DNA of 64,000 nt. It comes from Thereva unica (lineage: Eukaryota > Arthropoda > Insecta > Diptera > Therevidae). This document shows, piece after piece, positions 22,400 to 34,260 of the stretch (its first letter is position 1; every line of letters starts with the position of its first letter). The notes under the pieces were generated by a model that worked only from the letters and a program-made list of their open reading frames with translations, did not search any database and was not told the origin of the DNA. Location: contig OX465284.1 of assembly GCA_949987705.1 (NCBI GenBank), forward strand, positions 113,257,163-113,321,162. Direction: 5' to 3'. Both the position numbers and the translations under genes were made by a program.

Positions 22400-22835
22400 T
22401 GTTTCCAAACATATCCCTCGCCACGTCACTAGACGAGACAGGAAAATATCGCTTGGTGTTTACCAACCAGATCAGTTGTGGATCTCCAGCATTCTATATA
22501 TTTTATCAAAGACCAATCGTCTAGTCTTGAGCAACAATAGCCACTTGAATGTAGGGCCAGAACCTTGCCAAGCCTTACGCCACTGTACTGAAAGTCTAGT
22601 CGCGTGGCGTTCCAAATCGTTCGAATTGAAGAAATTGACGTTTCAGTCGAATTACGACGTTCAACAAACGGGCCAGAAAGTGGAAGTGGTAAGTTGACGT
22701 GGAATCCAAACAAAAGTGACGCTCATAAAGAAAATTCAGCTCATCGAAACTGCGTTGGCAGTTCCAAACTAGTTTTGATCCGATCTTACTGAAATTTATG
22801 GGTTTGATTGGATGAGATCCGCTACTTAGCATAAT
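22400..22835 (-). mobile_element. LOA/I-like LINE RNase H fragment
   Basis: Minus-strand frames contain SKLVWNCQRSFDELNFLYE and SLIKYIECWRSTTDLV. They match SKLVWDCQRALHELGVLNQ and LMKHIERWRSAPGLA of the open frame at 9041-9874 in order and spacing. It is broken by frameshifts and lacks the catalytic motifs. It is a third copy of that family. Confidence 0.75.
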
Positions 22836-22954
22836 CCCATCTAAAGTTCAAATAAGTGTATACAATATTATTTGGTCTACTGTGCCAACCCCGCTTTAAA
22901 AACCATCTAGGTTAAGGCTTTTAATATAGCCTAAAACTTAAACTTCAGGTTCAT

Positions 22955-24060
22955 ATCCCAAATCTCCCTGGGAGTAGGGAAGTCGCTATCTCATCTTCGC
23001 TGTAGCCTCACAGTCGCACCGCAAGTGTTCCGCAGGTTCGAAAGCTGCCCCGCAGACCCAATAGCTACAATCAACTACCAGCCCTAGTCTGTTTAGAAAT
23101 GAAAATTAAAAGTTTGTCCGCTTTAACTTTCTCGATTTGGAGCAATTTTTTAGCTTGACGAGCGCCCTGGGTCATTGCCAAGCTATGGAGAAACAGCTGG
23201 TAGACCCAATTTTTGAATGCCGTTCTTACGTGGCAGCTTGCTAAGCTGCATAAAGGTTCCGGACCGACAAGTGATGCGTTTGCCCCTACTCTAGGCAGGC
23301 CGTCGGCAAACTCAATGTGGCTTTCGTGACTCGGAATCCACCTCAGCGTAACAATAGACTTTTTCTTTTAATGACTTTATGGTCAACAGAGCAGCTAAAC
23401 AGGTCTGAGTGCGGAACCTGGATGGCGACTACCTCAACTTAAAAAACAGTGAGGGTAGTGCCCAGAGCCAAGGATATTTTGCTCCTTGGGCCATATACGC
23501 GCAGTCCCATATCGGGTTTGGAACCATCCGTATACCAAAAGACCGTGCATCCTCTAAAGAGGAGCCTGCTATGTTACCATTCTGACCTATCTCAAATAAT
23601 TGCGGTAAACGATTTGTCGAAGTCAAGAGTGGCAGGATGGTATCGGACATATCATTTTACCTCCTTAAGGATCGATAAATGATGATGATGAAGGATCGAT
23701 AAATGATCCAGATCTCCCGGCTTAAAGGAGTATAGCTCCCGTAGACACAGCGTACCCACCTTAGCCTCACTACTATGTGGAGCGGAGGAATGTTCAGTAG
23801 GACCTCCATAGCCGCAATCGGACAGGTACTTTTAGCTCCCGTGATACCAAGGCAGGCCAGTCTTTGCCCCCGGCCCGCCTAGTCACAACACCTTTTTATT
23901 TGGTCTTGCAATGGATGAATACGTAACCATGGGTCTTATGACCGTCGTATATCGTCATGACATTAATCTTGGTTTGAGACCCCAGGTGTTGCCTACAAAT
24001 TGGCTGTTACTCTCTCAATCTAGGGTTTCCAGGAGAGCTTTTGATCCAAGATAATGGCTA
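22955..24060 (-). mobile_element. Jockey/LOA-like LINE: end of reverse transcriptase plus RNase H, minus strand
   Basis: Reading right to left, 23945-23690 repeats the sequence of 18700-18935 (end of the reverse transcriptase region). Next comes an RNase H start: YTDGSKPDMGLRVYGPRSK (about 23560-23460) with the catalytic Asp of DGS, then LGTTLTVF and EVVAI. Further on are a SHESHIEFADGLPRVG-like stretch and LVGPEPLC (about 23330-23240), and a cysteine/histidine-rich tail near 23100-23000. Stops and shifts are scattered, so it is inactive. This shows that the family of 18040-19250 also carries RNase H. Confidence 0.78.
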
Positions 24061-26499
24061 GATGTTTAGCCTCCTTTGAGAAAACCATTTCTTTACCATG
24101 CCTCTATATCTTAGTGCTTCAGTTAGTGAGTCTAGACCGATTTGGTGTCCTATGTCCAAATTAAGATTTGTGTTGGATAGACTGGAAGCGGCTTATTTTT
24201 CTTGTTGTACAGACTGAAGCATGTGGATTAAGGTTTAGCTTCATACTTAAAATATATTATGGTGTTTTGGTCAGTGCTTCTCTAATCCTCCTTTTTTAAG
24301 GAAGTGTTGCCGAGTCTTTGAGAACAAGCACCTTCTTACAAAGTAATAATTCTTTTATTTATTCGGTAACTTACTCACCAAGATTAATCTTTACTTAAGT
24401 CTATGCAACTACCTATTCATTACCTCTATGTGGTCTTTACATGTTTTCCTTATTGGTTGATATTGCTACCTTGCTTATCTGGAGTTGTATTACCAGGTGT
24501 TCTCTGTGATAGTATCGAGTGTAATGGCGGTTTGTGGTCGGATCAACACCTCGACACGGTTAGGACCGTAGAAAACGACTTCTCCGGAATGAGAATGCGA
24601 AAGAACTAAGCTCAGAATGATCGATCGGCTTATTTATAGCCTCGCGAGAAAGCTTTTTGGACAGAAAGCTTTAGCTTCGAAGTTGTGACATGAAGCTTTC
24701 AAAGAGAGAAGAACCTCTCTTAGGTCTCGGGCTTTAATAATTGTAGGTCTGAAGACCGAAACCGAATATTTTAACTGAATTTGGATTTTTCTCCTGGCAC
24801 CAGAATATATCGCCTATAATATTCCAAAAATTGTAAAAATTTATTAAGAAACATTTTTGATTTTATACAAAATATTAAATTTTTATTATCACAAACAAAT
24901 ACATATAAAAAAAGGAAATCATTTGAAGATGCATACCAAAAAAAAAAAAAACAATGTAAGACTGTAATACCCACCTCTGTTAGAAGAAAAAATCTGTTTA
25001 AGATAAAAGAAAAATATTTATTGTAAAAAAGAAAAAAACTGAAACCATCTGACTTAATGTACAATCAATCAATTTAGTTACTACGCAGCTATATGAAAAG
25101 CCAAATAAACAAACCACACACTCTCACATAAATCAATCCACACACTTAATTACAATAAAATACAATGTAAAATAAAAATAAAAAACCCCAAAAAAATAAA
25201 TATTCAACAACAAAATCTGAAAATAAAAAAAAATATATAAATGTTAGATTTATTAAATAAAAAACAAACTAATAAATGTTAGTTTAATAAAGAGAAAAAT
25301 GGAAGGAAATTTTAAACGTTTAAAATAAAGCAAAAAAAATTATTAAATAAAAAAATAAATAAAAATAAAAAACGATGTTGAAGCCAAGCATATTTTATGT
25401 TAAATACAAACAATAATTTTTACATTCTCTCTCGAATTACCTGAGAAGAACATTGAAACCACCACAACAATGGAGAGATATAATGACTGCTAATAAAAAA
25501 AATCACTTTGTATTTCTGTGTATGAAAGAAACAATTAATAACCGAAATAATGTTGCAACAAAATTATTGTTTAAAGTCGACATTTTCTATTTTCTGTGGT
25601 TATTTTATTGAAAGACAAAAGAAAACGTAATAATAATAATAGTAATATTAAAAGTGAACTTGTAGTAACAATATGTCTTCGTTTTATAGAACAGTTAATA
25701 TTAATTTATATACTTAAAATTATAGTACACTTTAATCTGATCACATTATGACATAACTTTTGCAAATGGCGTAAATTGTCATTAAGCTTTGACATTTAAG
25801 TAAGTTGCGTTTTTTTTAAATGTTTTCTTTTTGTTCTAGAACAGCTTCCATACAAACTCTTGTCTTCGATCGGGAACAGTTGTTCAGCACAAGGGGAAAT
25901 TTTAATTTTCCCCTTTCTTGACATGGGTTTTTTAATTTGACAGTTGACAAATAAAATAAATAAATTGTTTTGTAAAGTTTGAAGCCGTTAAATTATGGAA
26001 ATATTTGCAAAATTAGACAAAATTAATTCTTTTTTAATGTGTTGTACTTTACGCTAATGTCTAGTAATGAGTTTGAATGAAATGTAAACCTTTCACAGGT
26101 TTGAAAAGTGGTTGAATAAAAGATCGTGAACAAGTATCCGAGATTTTCTAGACTTCAAGTTTGACGTTTGTCAGAATCAATTTATGTGTAACGTTTGTCA
26201 GGCTTAAGGCTTTAAAATTACCAGAGACTTTTGCTTGGTAAGAAAATTCCTTTGCCTTTTTTAATGTTTAAAAAATGCACCTGCAAACAGATAGGAAACT
26301 TTCCCGCAATTCGAGATCACCGAAATCTGACTTTAAACAGAAAACGGAGAAACATCTCAAAGCTCTTGCCTTTTCAGTGAAGACTATGTGCTTTTATCAG
26401 AATAGGCGAGGATGTAGTGTTCTGGATGTCAGATCTAACAAATGGAGGGGAATTTTAAGCTATAGGGAAATATGTCTATAGCGAGCGGATCGCGAGCTG
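24061..26499. other. AT-rich spacer
   Basis: 24306-24770 is moderately complex and contains AGAAAGCTTTTTGG-type motifs related to the AAGCTTTT arrays elsewhere; it might be a solo LTR, but I could not find matching ends. From 24770 onwards A+T is very high with long A and T runs and poly-AAT tracts. No coding sequence seen. Confidence 0.4.
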
Positions 26500-27065
26500 A
26501 CTTTGTTGATTAAATAGCGGGTCAACAGGTCTGCAAGCTGTGCTCTTCGGAATTTGCCCGAGATGGGATTTTCTATGATGGTGTATGTGATTTTCCACCT
26601 TACCTGCCTCAATTCTTGAGTTAGTTGCAAACTACGACCCCTAGAGGGTCAACTTGCAATAAATGCTTCAACATTCAACCCTGCCACGTCCTAAGACTAA
26701 TGAAAGACATTTCTGATGTCTTTCTCGATGGACATGAGAAAGTCATGGGTCGTCTTAACACTTTCTCTGGAAATATCTCACATTTTCAGATGTTAGCCGA
26801 TGATGTCCAGTCGATCAACATCCGCCTCGATAATTTATCCGACACCCATGATTCTGTTGTGACCAACTCGGGCTCCCTAATGAATAAGTTCCAAGAATTT
26901 TCCTCCCGGGGGGCAACAGTCTTTGACTCGATCGACGACATACATTCACCGATCCTCAATCCTGTCTCCACTTCATCCTGCTCTGTTAACTCCTTAACTC
27001 CTCTTCATCATCATCAGTTTCCTATCTTAAATGTTGGTACCCGTTCTCCGAAATGGTACAAGTAA
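26500..27065 (+). pseudogene. Candidate LINE ORF1 (zinc-finger plus coiled region)
   Basis: Just upstream of the open frame, in a frame ending in a TAG, the sequence reads VCKLCSSEFARDGIFYDGVC, a Cys-x2-Cys...Asp-x-Ile-x-x-Asp-Gly-x-Cys pattern like the PHD-type finger of CR1-like LINE ORF1 proteins. The frame at 26625-27065 contributes CNKCFNIQPC and then a heptad-like stretch (residues ~28-90, VMGRLNTFSGNISHFQMLA) followed by a Ser/Pro-rich tail. The order fits an ORF1 nucleic-acid-binding protein. The frame break inside the finger suggests a pseudogene. Could be a coincidental cysteine pattern. Confidence 0.45.
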
Positions 27066-27740
27066 GCACCGAAACTGCAACTAGTGCTTCATTCGACGCT
27101 TAGTCGGTCTACGAGGAAAGCACCCTTACAGCTTACATTTGATATGGCCCATAAGAGATAGCCAGGGTTACATAGATGCAAGGGCAGGTATGAAGTCAAG
27201 AAGGTGGGCAACAACGAGGGCTCAAACTAAACCAGCTCAGCAGTTGATTATATAAAGCCATGGTTTCAGATTGACCAGGAGGATGGTTTGTCCCGGACGG
27301 ATGAAATTCAGGATGTCCGGATGTGGACCTCCCTAATCCAAAAAAAATTAAAAGCAAACAAAAAAAAACCTGAAACACTTGCAAGCCTGCTTAACGGCAA
27401 AACGTTTAACAGCAAAAAGCATTTCACCCGCTCGACAGCCATAGAGGATTAGGGTCAGCAGCAGGAGTCACCGATATGTTTTCGTAAAGTGAAGTGGCCA
27501 GTTAAGTTGCCCAAAAGGAACAAAAACAAGTGGAAATGCTATCAATGCCAACACCAACACTTGGTTTTATTCTACCCAACTGTTCTCCAATACTATCGCG
27601 GTAGAAAGCTGGCTGCGTCGATCATCTCCTGCTTCCTTGCTTATTGGGCTAATAGGCGAAGTTAGAAGAGACGTTAACCAATTGCAAAATTGGCGATAGA
27701 TGACACAGAAGGAATATTAACATTGAGGAAAAAATGCTAT
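27066..27740. other. Unassigned, possibly continuing the LINE above
   Basis: No clear domain. An A-rich stretch lies at 27342-27370. Confidence 0.3.
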
Positions 27741-27812
27741 GATGAAGGAGAGACGTGGAATCGAACCACAGACCACTCGGGTGGTAGTCAAGCACTGGCC
27801 ACCGAAGCGTTC
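27690..27812 (-). repeat. tRNA-derived SINE
   Basis: Minus strand: TGGCCAGTGCTTGACTACC (A-box-like) and GTGGTTCGATTCCACG, a consensus B box, about 40 bases apart. The body matches the SINE heads at 15402-15487 and 39771-39849 in order (…CCGAGTGGTCTGTGG…). Confidence 0.7.
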
Positions 27813-29224
27813 ATTGAAAGAGAGTGTGCAAGACCATGTCATCTGATATTCTGTTTGGCCTTTACTGAACAATTGAAACGAAACATACATTGCTTTGATG
27901 ATTTAGGCATGGTGCTTGCCTTCCATTTTTTCTAGCTCCACTTTAATGCCATCTAAGCTTAATTTGATTTCCTCACTGAACGCTGAACATATCACTGGCA
28001 TATTAATTATTTTTAAACAAAACTCATGCTTCCACCACCAGCTTATCCCTCTAATCAATTCATTTTATTACTTTAATAATCCGCGAACTTATCCCCTACA
28101 GTTTTTTTGTCAGCTTATGGCACATCAGACAAATTTAAGTTCCCAGGAAAAATTTGGATTAGCTTACCCTAAAAAAGGACAATCAGAAAATCGGAACCCA
28201 AAATCTTGTAATGCCCACACTTATTTCACAACATCTGCTCCATACCTTCCCTTTTATAAAAGGGCCTTCGAGCCTATTTCTTCTCTGTCCCATACTTAAG
28301 AAAATCTTCTAGAATTGTGTGTTTGTGAATCTTAAGTTTGTGCGTTCAGTAAATCTGATTTGCCGATTTCGATTTAAGCAAATAAATATGTATTATTTAT
28401 TTTAAATAATATCAAAAAAAAATTTCCTATTTTTAACATTAGTTACTGCAAGCTCACGCCATATATATCACAAAAAAACAAAAACAAATAAACTAAAGAA
28501 AAAAAAATATAAATAACAGTAAAAAATACGAAGTTAACTTTTTAATAAATAAAACCCCAAAAAACCATCACTTTATTGCCATGACAATATCTGTTTACTA
28601 TAAAAAAAAACAATGCACAAAAAGATTGTAATAATATTAATAATAATAGTATAACAAAAAGGAATACACTACAATTTTTAAAATAGTTAAAATAGTACCT
28701 ACAACTTAATAATAATATTAATAATAATTGTAAAATAGCCTAAATAATTTATTTATTCCCAGAAAGGAACGCATACACATACACAAGTAATGTTTGTATG
28801 TATGTTCTATCATAAAATCTGAAAATTTCTAAGGTTTAAATACTATTTTTGAAACTAAAATATTTTAAATAAAATAAACAAGAATCTTCAAATTGTTACT
28901 ATCAGTGTTCAAATTAGGTGTAAGTTGTTCATACATAATATAACAAGAGAAAATCAAATTAAATAAAAAAAGAATAAGAAACAAAATAACACAAAATAAA
29001 TTATTAAAATAAAGATTCATGGGTGAATTGAAAGCAACCATTTTGGAAAGAATTACTCAAAATTGCACAAAATTCAACAGTATCAGAGTGCAAGGGTGTT
29101 TTTAGCTCTCTTTTACATGCATTATTTCTTTCTAATATTCCTTTCTCCTGTATTTGTTGTCGAACTAGTATGTAACTATGGTCTGTGTGCTTCTTTTAGA
29201 GACTAATACAAAGTTTTGATTAGT

Positions 29225-29244
29225 TGATCCTACCGCTGCCACCA
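29225..29244 (-). other. tRNA-Leu 3'-end-like motif
   Basis: Plus strand TGATCCTACCGCTGCCACCA resembles the 3' end of a tRNA-Leu including CCA. Read on the minus strand it begins TGGTGGCAGCGG, the form of a retrotransposon primer-binding site. ATTATTAAGC follows, and a GATCGAACTGGAC stretch lies ~25 bases on, as at 30102 and 30251. Confidence 0.45.
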
Positions 29245-30039
29245 TTATTAAGCCCCTGCAATCAATTTGATCGAACTGGACAAACCGTTGGCCTAGGGAA
29301 CGTTCAAGTTAATTTTTCATGTGAAAATTTTCGGTTTTATGAGAGTCATGGTAAATACAGGTTTGCCTACTTCTAGCTTCGTCTTCAATAATGATTGAAA
29401 CTCTACAATATTTAACTATGTTTAAGAATCTTGCGGGTGTGATGCTGGGTTTTACACATCTAATGGCAATAAATGTTGGCCCAGAGTAACTTACAGCTTT
29501 GGAATTTACAGCAATACAAGCCTAACAAAGAAAATGTAAGTTTGTTATGTTCTGCTTTAACCAAGTCGTGATGTGGTAAGATCACTCGATATCGAAATAG
29601 GCGCTTGTATGAAAAAACTTAAACCGAGCCAAGAATTGCACATCAGCTTACAAGGTAAAGGATTGATGTCAATCCAAGAAGAATATCAATATGGGAACGA
29701 TGGAAACCGTTTAACAACGAAAAAATTTAACAAGAACTGTTGAAACATGTGGGTTTCCTTCTATAACATTCCTAGGTAGCAAGCGGAGACATGTTCCACT
29801 ACGTATGATACTTTACCCCATTTTACCCAAATATGGCTGGACAGAAACATTCGATCTCTTCGTAATCAGAGAAATAAATTGGATAACCTGATCAAACGAA
29901 AACACCAATGTAACTACGAAATTGATACTGGAATACAATAGGTTAGCCTCCGAGTTTAATCTTAGGTTTCGTGAGGCCTATACGCCATACATCGATTCTG
30001 TTGAAGATAGATCTAAAAAAAAACCAAAAAAATGTTCGA

Positions 30040-30420
30040 AAATTTTGCTTAATCAGCCCTTTTTCTCTGTGAAAAAGTAGGTGAGATCATAATACAAAAT
30101 TTGATCCCACCGCTGCCACCGTTATTGAGCAACTCATATTGACCGAATTTAACCGGCTTTTAACTAGGATATCGAACTGGAAAAGGTTGCTTGTTCAGCC
30201 CTTTTTCTGTATAAAAATGTAGATAAAAGGTTAATAGAAATTTTGTCAGTTGATCCCACCGCTGCCACCATTATTGAGCATAAGAGAACAAACAACTTCA
30301 ACTGTAGGATATTGAACTGGACTGGACTGACACAAAGAAAACTGATCTTTTTTTCTGTAAGATCAGAAAAAAATATTGCTTAGTCAGCAGTTTTCTGGTG
30401 CGAATAAGTAAATAAGAAAA
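30040..30420. repeat. Tandem ~142-bp repeat carrying the tRNA-Leu-like motif
   Basis: Two full units start near TCAGCCCTTTTTCT (30053 and 30195); a partial third starts near TCAGCAGTTTTCT (30384). Each full unit contains TGATCCCACCGCTGCCACC (30102-30120 and 30251-30269), TTATTGAGC, and a GATAT(C/T)GAACTGGA segment. The same motif order appears once at 29225-29290. Confidence 0.75.
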
Positions 30421-31463
30421 TGTTCGCTCAGTAATACATTGCATGAAAGAAAATATTTACATTGCATATGAAAGGGCATGCGTATGAGAGGATATATTAA
30501 TTTAAGGTGTTTAAGTCATGTACGAAAGAAATGTTTGGAAAAGATATTCGATATTTTCTAACCTAATATGCTCGGAGCTCAGTACACCCTTGCAATCTTA
30601 TATATGCATTTCTGAAAAAACACAATTAATTTCAAGAAAAATCAAAATCAAACATCTTCACATCTAAAAAAATAAACTGAAAAATTACAAAATCTATTTT
30701 CATCAACAAATATGTTTTCATACACCCTTGTTAAATTAATAATAATAATAATATAAATAAAAAAAAATCTAAAAATAAAACAGCAAACAACCACCCCAAT
30801 AATAAAACATCCCCTTCCGCCTTTACATAATTGCCTGAACAAAAAATCAAACAATAAATTTCCCCTCCACATGCACCAAGAACAAGAACAAAATCTTGTT
30901 TACATAATCCCCAAAATTTAAAAATATTTCATATTCATGTATAAACAGCGAACAAAGTATAAAAAAAACATATTTTTTTTAAAAACATAATTTTATTTTA
31001 ATTGGCTTTTTAAGGTTAAAAAAAAATAAATAAATAAATTCAAGTGCCCTATTAAAAAAAACCAAAGCCAACAAACAAAGCGATGTACGCTCATAGATTG
31101 AATAAATAAAAATGAAACAAAATAAGGAATGTAAAAATTCTGAATGGAAAAAATATTGTAAAATACAAGAAACAAACAAAAAAAACAAAAATTTAATAAT
31201 TAATAAATTTAATTAATAAACCAAAATTATTAAACTATCAAATGTTGAAGAAAACGGTTAATAAGAGTGTTTAACTGTTGTCTCTGTATTTTAATAGCAA
31301 AATTAAGGAAAGCAATCACTGTGTAAAATCTATAAACAATTATTTTTATATAGAAATTGATGTTTGTATATGTATTATTAAAAGTTTAAAACAAAAACAC
31401 AAGAAACAAAGCAAAAATTTAATAGAAACGATTATTTTATTTTTAAAAGTTTATTTATTTACC

Positions 31464-33313
31464 TTAGGGGTCGTCTATAAATTACGTGAGGTGATTTTTG
31501 GGATTTTTCGATCCACCGTCCCCCTTGGCGAGATTTCGTAAGATTTGGCTCGACCCCCTCCCTCGCCCCTAATCTCACGTGAGATTTTTCAAATTTTAAA
31601 AAATCTCCAGTACAGTGTTTCCCAAAGTGCGTTCCGCCAAACCTTACGGTTCCACGAAAAAATTTTAGGGTTCCGTGTCACCAGCGCCGAAGCGCAAATA
31701 CATTCGCAGACTTACTGGCGCTGCGCCGGCCGTTTAACGTGTTCTTGCTAATCAGAAAGTGCGAGTGGCCCTTCTTCCTTGAAATTTGGTCTACTTCACG
31801 CCGCGTAACATTTTGGCCGCCATTCTATATTCCCATGTCTCGGTTGTTGTGAAGAATATGGTAATCCGCCCTCTTGAGATGGCCGCCATGGGCCAAACGA
31901 TATATTGAGGATACTATATTGCTTATGGTGTTCTACTTATCATACCCTTTCATTTCATACCCATGTCGAAAGGGTTGTGAAGAGAATTTCAATCCGCCCT
32001 CCTGAGACTGCCGCCATGGATCTAAAGGTATATTGAGTATACCATATTGCATTGTCATTGGAGCTGAAGCTGTATGCAAAATTACAGCATGATAGGATAT
32101 CCGGAAGTATTGCAAAATTTGTTCCGTGAAGAAAACAGTAATCTGTCCTCTTGAGACGGCCACCATTGATCTAACGGTATAATGAGTATACCATATTGCA
32201 TTATCATCGGAGCTGAAGCTGTGTGCAAAATTTCCGGGTGATCGGGTAACCGGAAGTATTCAAAAAAGGCGTGTAAAAAGTTCATCTGGGTGGATGGGGT
32301 GGGGGTGTTGGGAGCAAGATTTTATTTGAGATAACTCATAATTCGGACTCCCTTGCACTCCGCTTTGTGGTGGACACACAACTACCAAAACGTGAGCCCA
32401 CAAGCATTTCATTACGCTAAAAAATTCGGCGTGTGCTTTCTTGTAGTTCTAAATTCTAAGAGCCTTTTCGCGGGTCAGTGTTACTTGGCTCGTACTCTGC
32501 AGCATTCGACGAGACGCCGTGCGTTTGGCTAGCCGGTGGAGGCTAAAAAATCGACAACAAATTTTTGCTGTAGGATTTACCCATATCTTAAGGCCCCAAT
32601 TTACACACAGGTCGCCAGGAGGCCGTGGCCTGAAAGTTTTCGCCTTGAGGCCAGGTATCACTATACACTCATTGGTCGCCATCTGTATAGGGCCTTCAGT
32701 TCAAGAAATCTGACCAAAACTCGCATTTATCGTCAGTTCGGGCCTGAAGATTTGAATTTCTATTCACTCTCAAGCCGTGAATTAACCGCAAGAATTCACA
32801 CCGTATCCACTCGTAACGGAAAGCAAGACGCGAGCTAGTCGTAAAAACAATCCACACTCGCGTTTGCGCTTGTTTGCGGGTGTTCACGGCGTGAGGCTGG
32901 AGCCGCCTTGAGGCTTCCGTTGTGGCCATGAACATTTTTGCACCTGAATTAATATCCAACTATGCTAGGCAGACGTTTTCGCCTGCATGTCTGTAGAGAA
33001 TCATGACTTCACCAGCACGCCACGGCCTGTCAGGCAGATACTTGAAGTATCATCCCTCAGTTAGACTGAGTCAAGCTTGTCGTGCCGGTCGACCTGGTCT
33101 GACAGGCCACTGCCTACCGGCGGCCTGTAAGTATATGGAGAAAAATGTTTTACTTAATTTAACCCAGTTTTCTTGCCATTTTACACTGTTTCTTTAAAAA
33201 AATAATTACGTGATATTTGCGAAGACCCCCTCTCCCCACGTGAGATTTGGTGAGTTTCGGCTCGACCCCCTCCCTCCCTTAAACGCCTCACGTAATTTAT
33301 GGACGACCCCTTA
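31464..33313. mobile_element. 1.85-kb element with long GGGGTCGTC terminal inverted repeats
   Basis: The left end TTAGGGGTCGTCTATAAATT, then ACGTGAGG, mirrors the right end, whose reverse complement is TTAAGGGGTCGTCCATAAAT, then TACGTGAGG. The inverted similarity continues inward for ~100 bases: GGCTCGACCCCCTCCCT near 31547 and again at 33259, and CTCACGTGAGATTT/CCCACGTGAGATTTGG. The TTA(A) at both edges suggests a TTAA-type target, as used by Kolobok or piggyBac-like elements; this assignment is inference. The inside has no transposase frame. It contains Helitron-type repeats (31855-32260), a segment shared with 35880-35970, and an inverted-repeat structure at about 32600-33130, so it is a non-autonomous, composite element. 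Confidence 0.82.
31855..32260. repeat. Three copies of the ~127-bp Helitron-type repeat
   Basis: GAGATGGCCGCCATGG, CCAAACGATATATTGAGGAT and TGGTGTTCTACTTATCATAC match the array at 61080-62215. The second and third units (about 31990 and 32150) are more diverged and share an extra GGAGCTGAAGCTGT segment that the main array lacks. Confidence 0.8.
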
Positions 33314-34060
33314 AAATTAATAAAAATAAAAAATAAAGGCTTTGCTTATGTTTTACTATTAATTTAAATTTAAATTATTAATTATATTATTTTTTTTGTA
33401 AATAAAGTGATAATTAATAAAACAAAACAAAAACAAAAAAAAACTAATAATGAGATGTCAACGGTAGCTGTTATTAAAATTTAAGTCACCATCACACTCC
33501 TAGACTCGAAATCTAAGAATCTATGAATGTTAAAAAAATTAACAATAAATTTAAACAAAAAAAAAATACAAAAAAAACACAAAATGAAAAAAATAAAAAT
33601 ATTTAACTGAATGTTGTCATTAAGAGAAATTTAAAACAAAAAAAAACAAATAGAAGTTAAACTAAAATTATAAAAAAAAAGAATAAATAAAATAAAAAAA
33701 AAATGAATTTTATTGAAATAAAAAAATAATAACAAAAAAAAAATAAAAAAAAATAATAATATTACAAACAAACAAATATATACAAAAAGTCTGTACAGTT
33801 GATGTTGATTCGTTAAAAATTGTAAAATGCAACAAAACTCGATCGAAAGGATATATGAAAGGTGAATTGTACAAAGAACAAGTAATTAAAAAGGAAAACT
33901 TTCTTGTTAACAATAATATGAAAAAGTTTTATTTATTTTTATTTTATTTTTTTCTTAATTTATAAATTCCCTAATAGCTTATTTTCATCGCACTTGAAAT
34001 TGTTCAATTAATAATAAAGCAGTGAAATTGATCTTCAAATTTAACTCCAGGTTCACACAA
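33314..34060. other. Extremely AT-rich spacer
   Basis: Poly-A and AAT/AAAT runs throughout; no gene. Confidence 0.6.
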
Positions 34061-34260
34061 AAGCTCATTAAAAGACCCGAGAAAGTATGCAGCCTGACTA
34101 AAAGCTTTTCTGAAAGTTTACTGGAAATTCGGCGGATGAAAGCTTTACATAAGTTCAAGGAAGCTTTTTGTAGTTATTGCATACACAGTAACTAAAAAAA
34201 GCTTTTATCCCATGAATTTTCCGTAAACTGCTAGAAAAGCTTTTTCAATGTGACGATTTA
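34061..34260. repeat. Scattered AAAGCTTTT motifs
   Basis: At least six A(A)AGCTTTT or AAAGCTT motifs lie within 200 bases (for example TAAAAGCTTTTCTGAAAG and AGAAAAGCTTTTTCAATG). They are the same short word that forms the denser array at 35325-35580. Confidence 0.5.

Larger units (their letters stand above)
27813..31463. other. Extremely AT-rich spacer
   Basis: A run of poly-A, poly-AAT and poly-TTTA tracts (for example AATAATATTAATAATAAT around 28625 and 28705). Open frames at 30648-30872, 30979-31188 and similar are low-complexity Phe/Ile/Lys runs and not genes. A tandem repeat with tRNA-like motifs inside is listed separately. Confidence 0.6.

Noticed and set aside
24306..24770. Possible solo LTR
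   Set aside because: No matching second copy, no clear TG...CA ends and no flanking duplication found.
30648..31188. Several minus frames rich in Phe, Ile and Cys resembling membrane proteins
   Set aside because: They are translations of poly-A/AAT tracts.
32536..32838. 100-codon plus frame inside the inverted-repeat element
   Set aside because: Overlaps frames on both strands, has no transposase motif and lies in a GC-rich palindromic segment.
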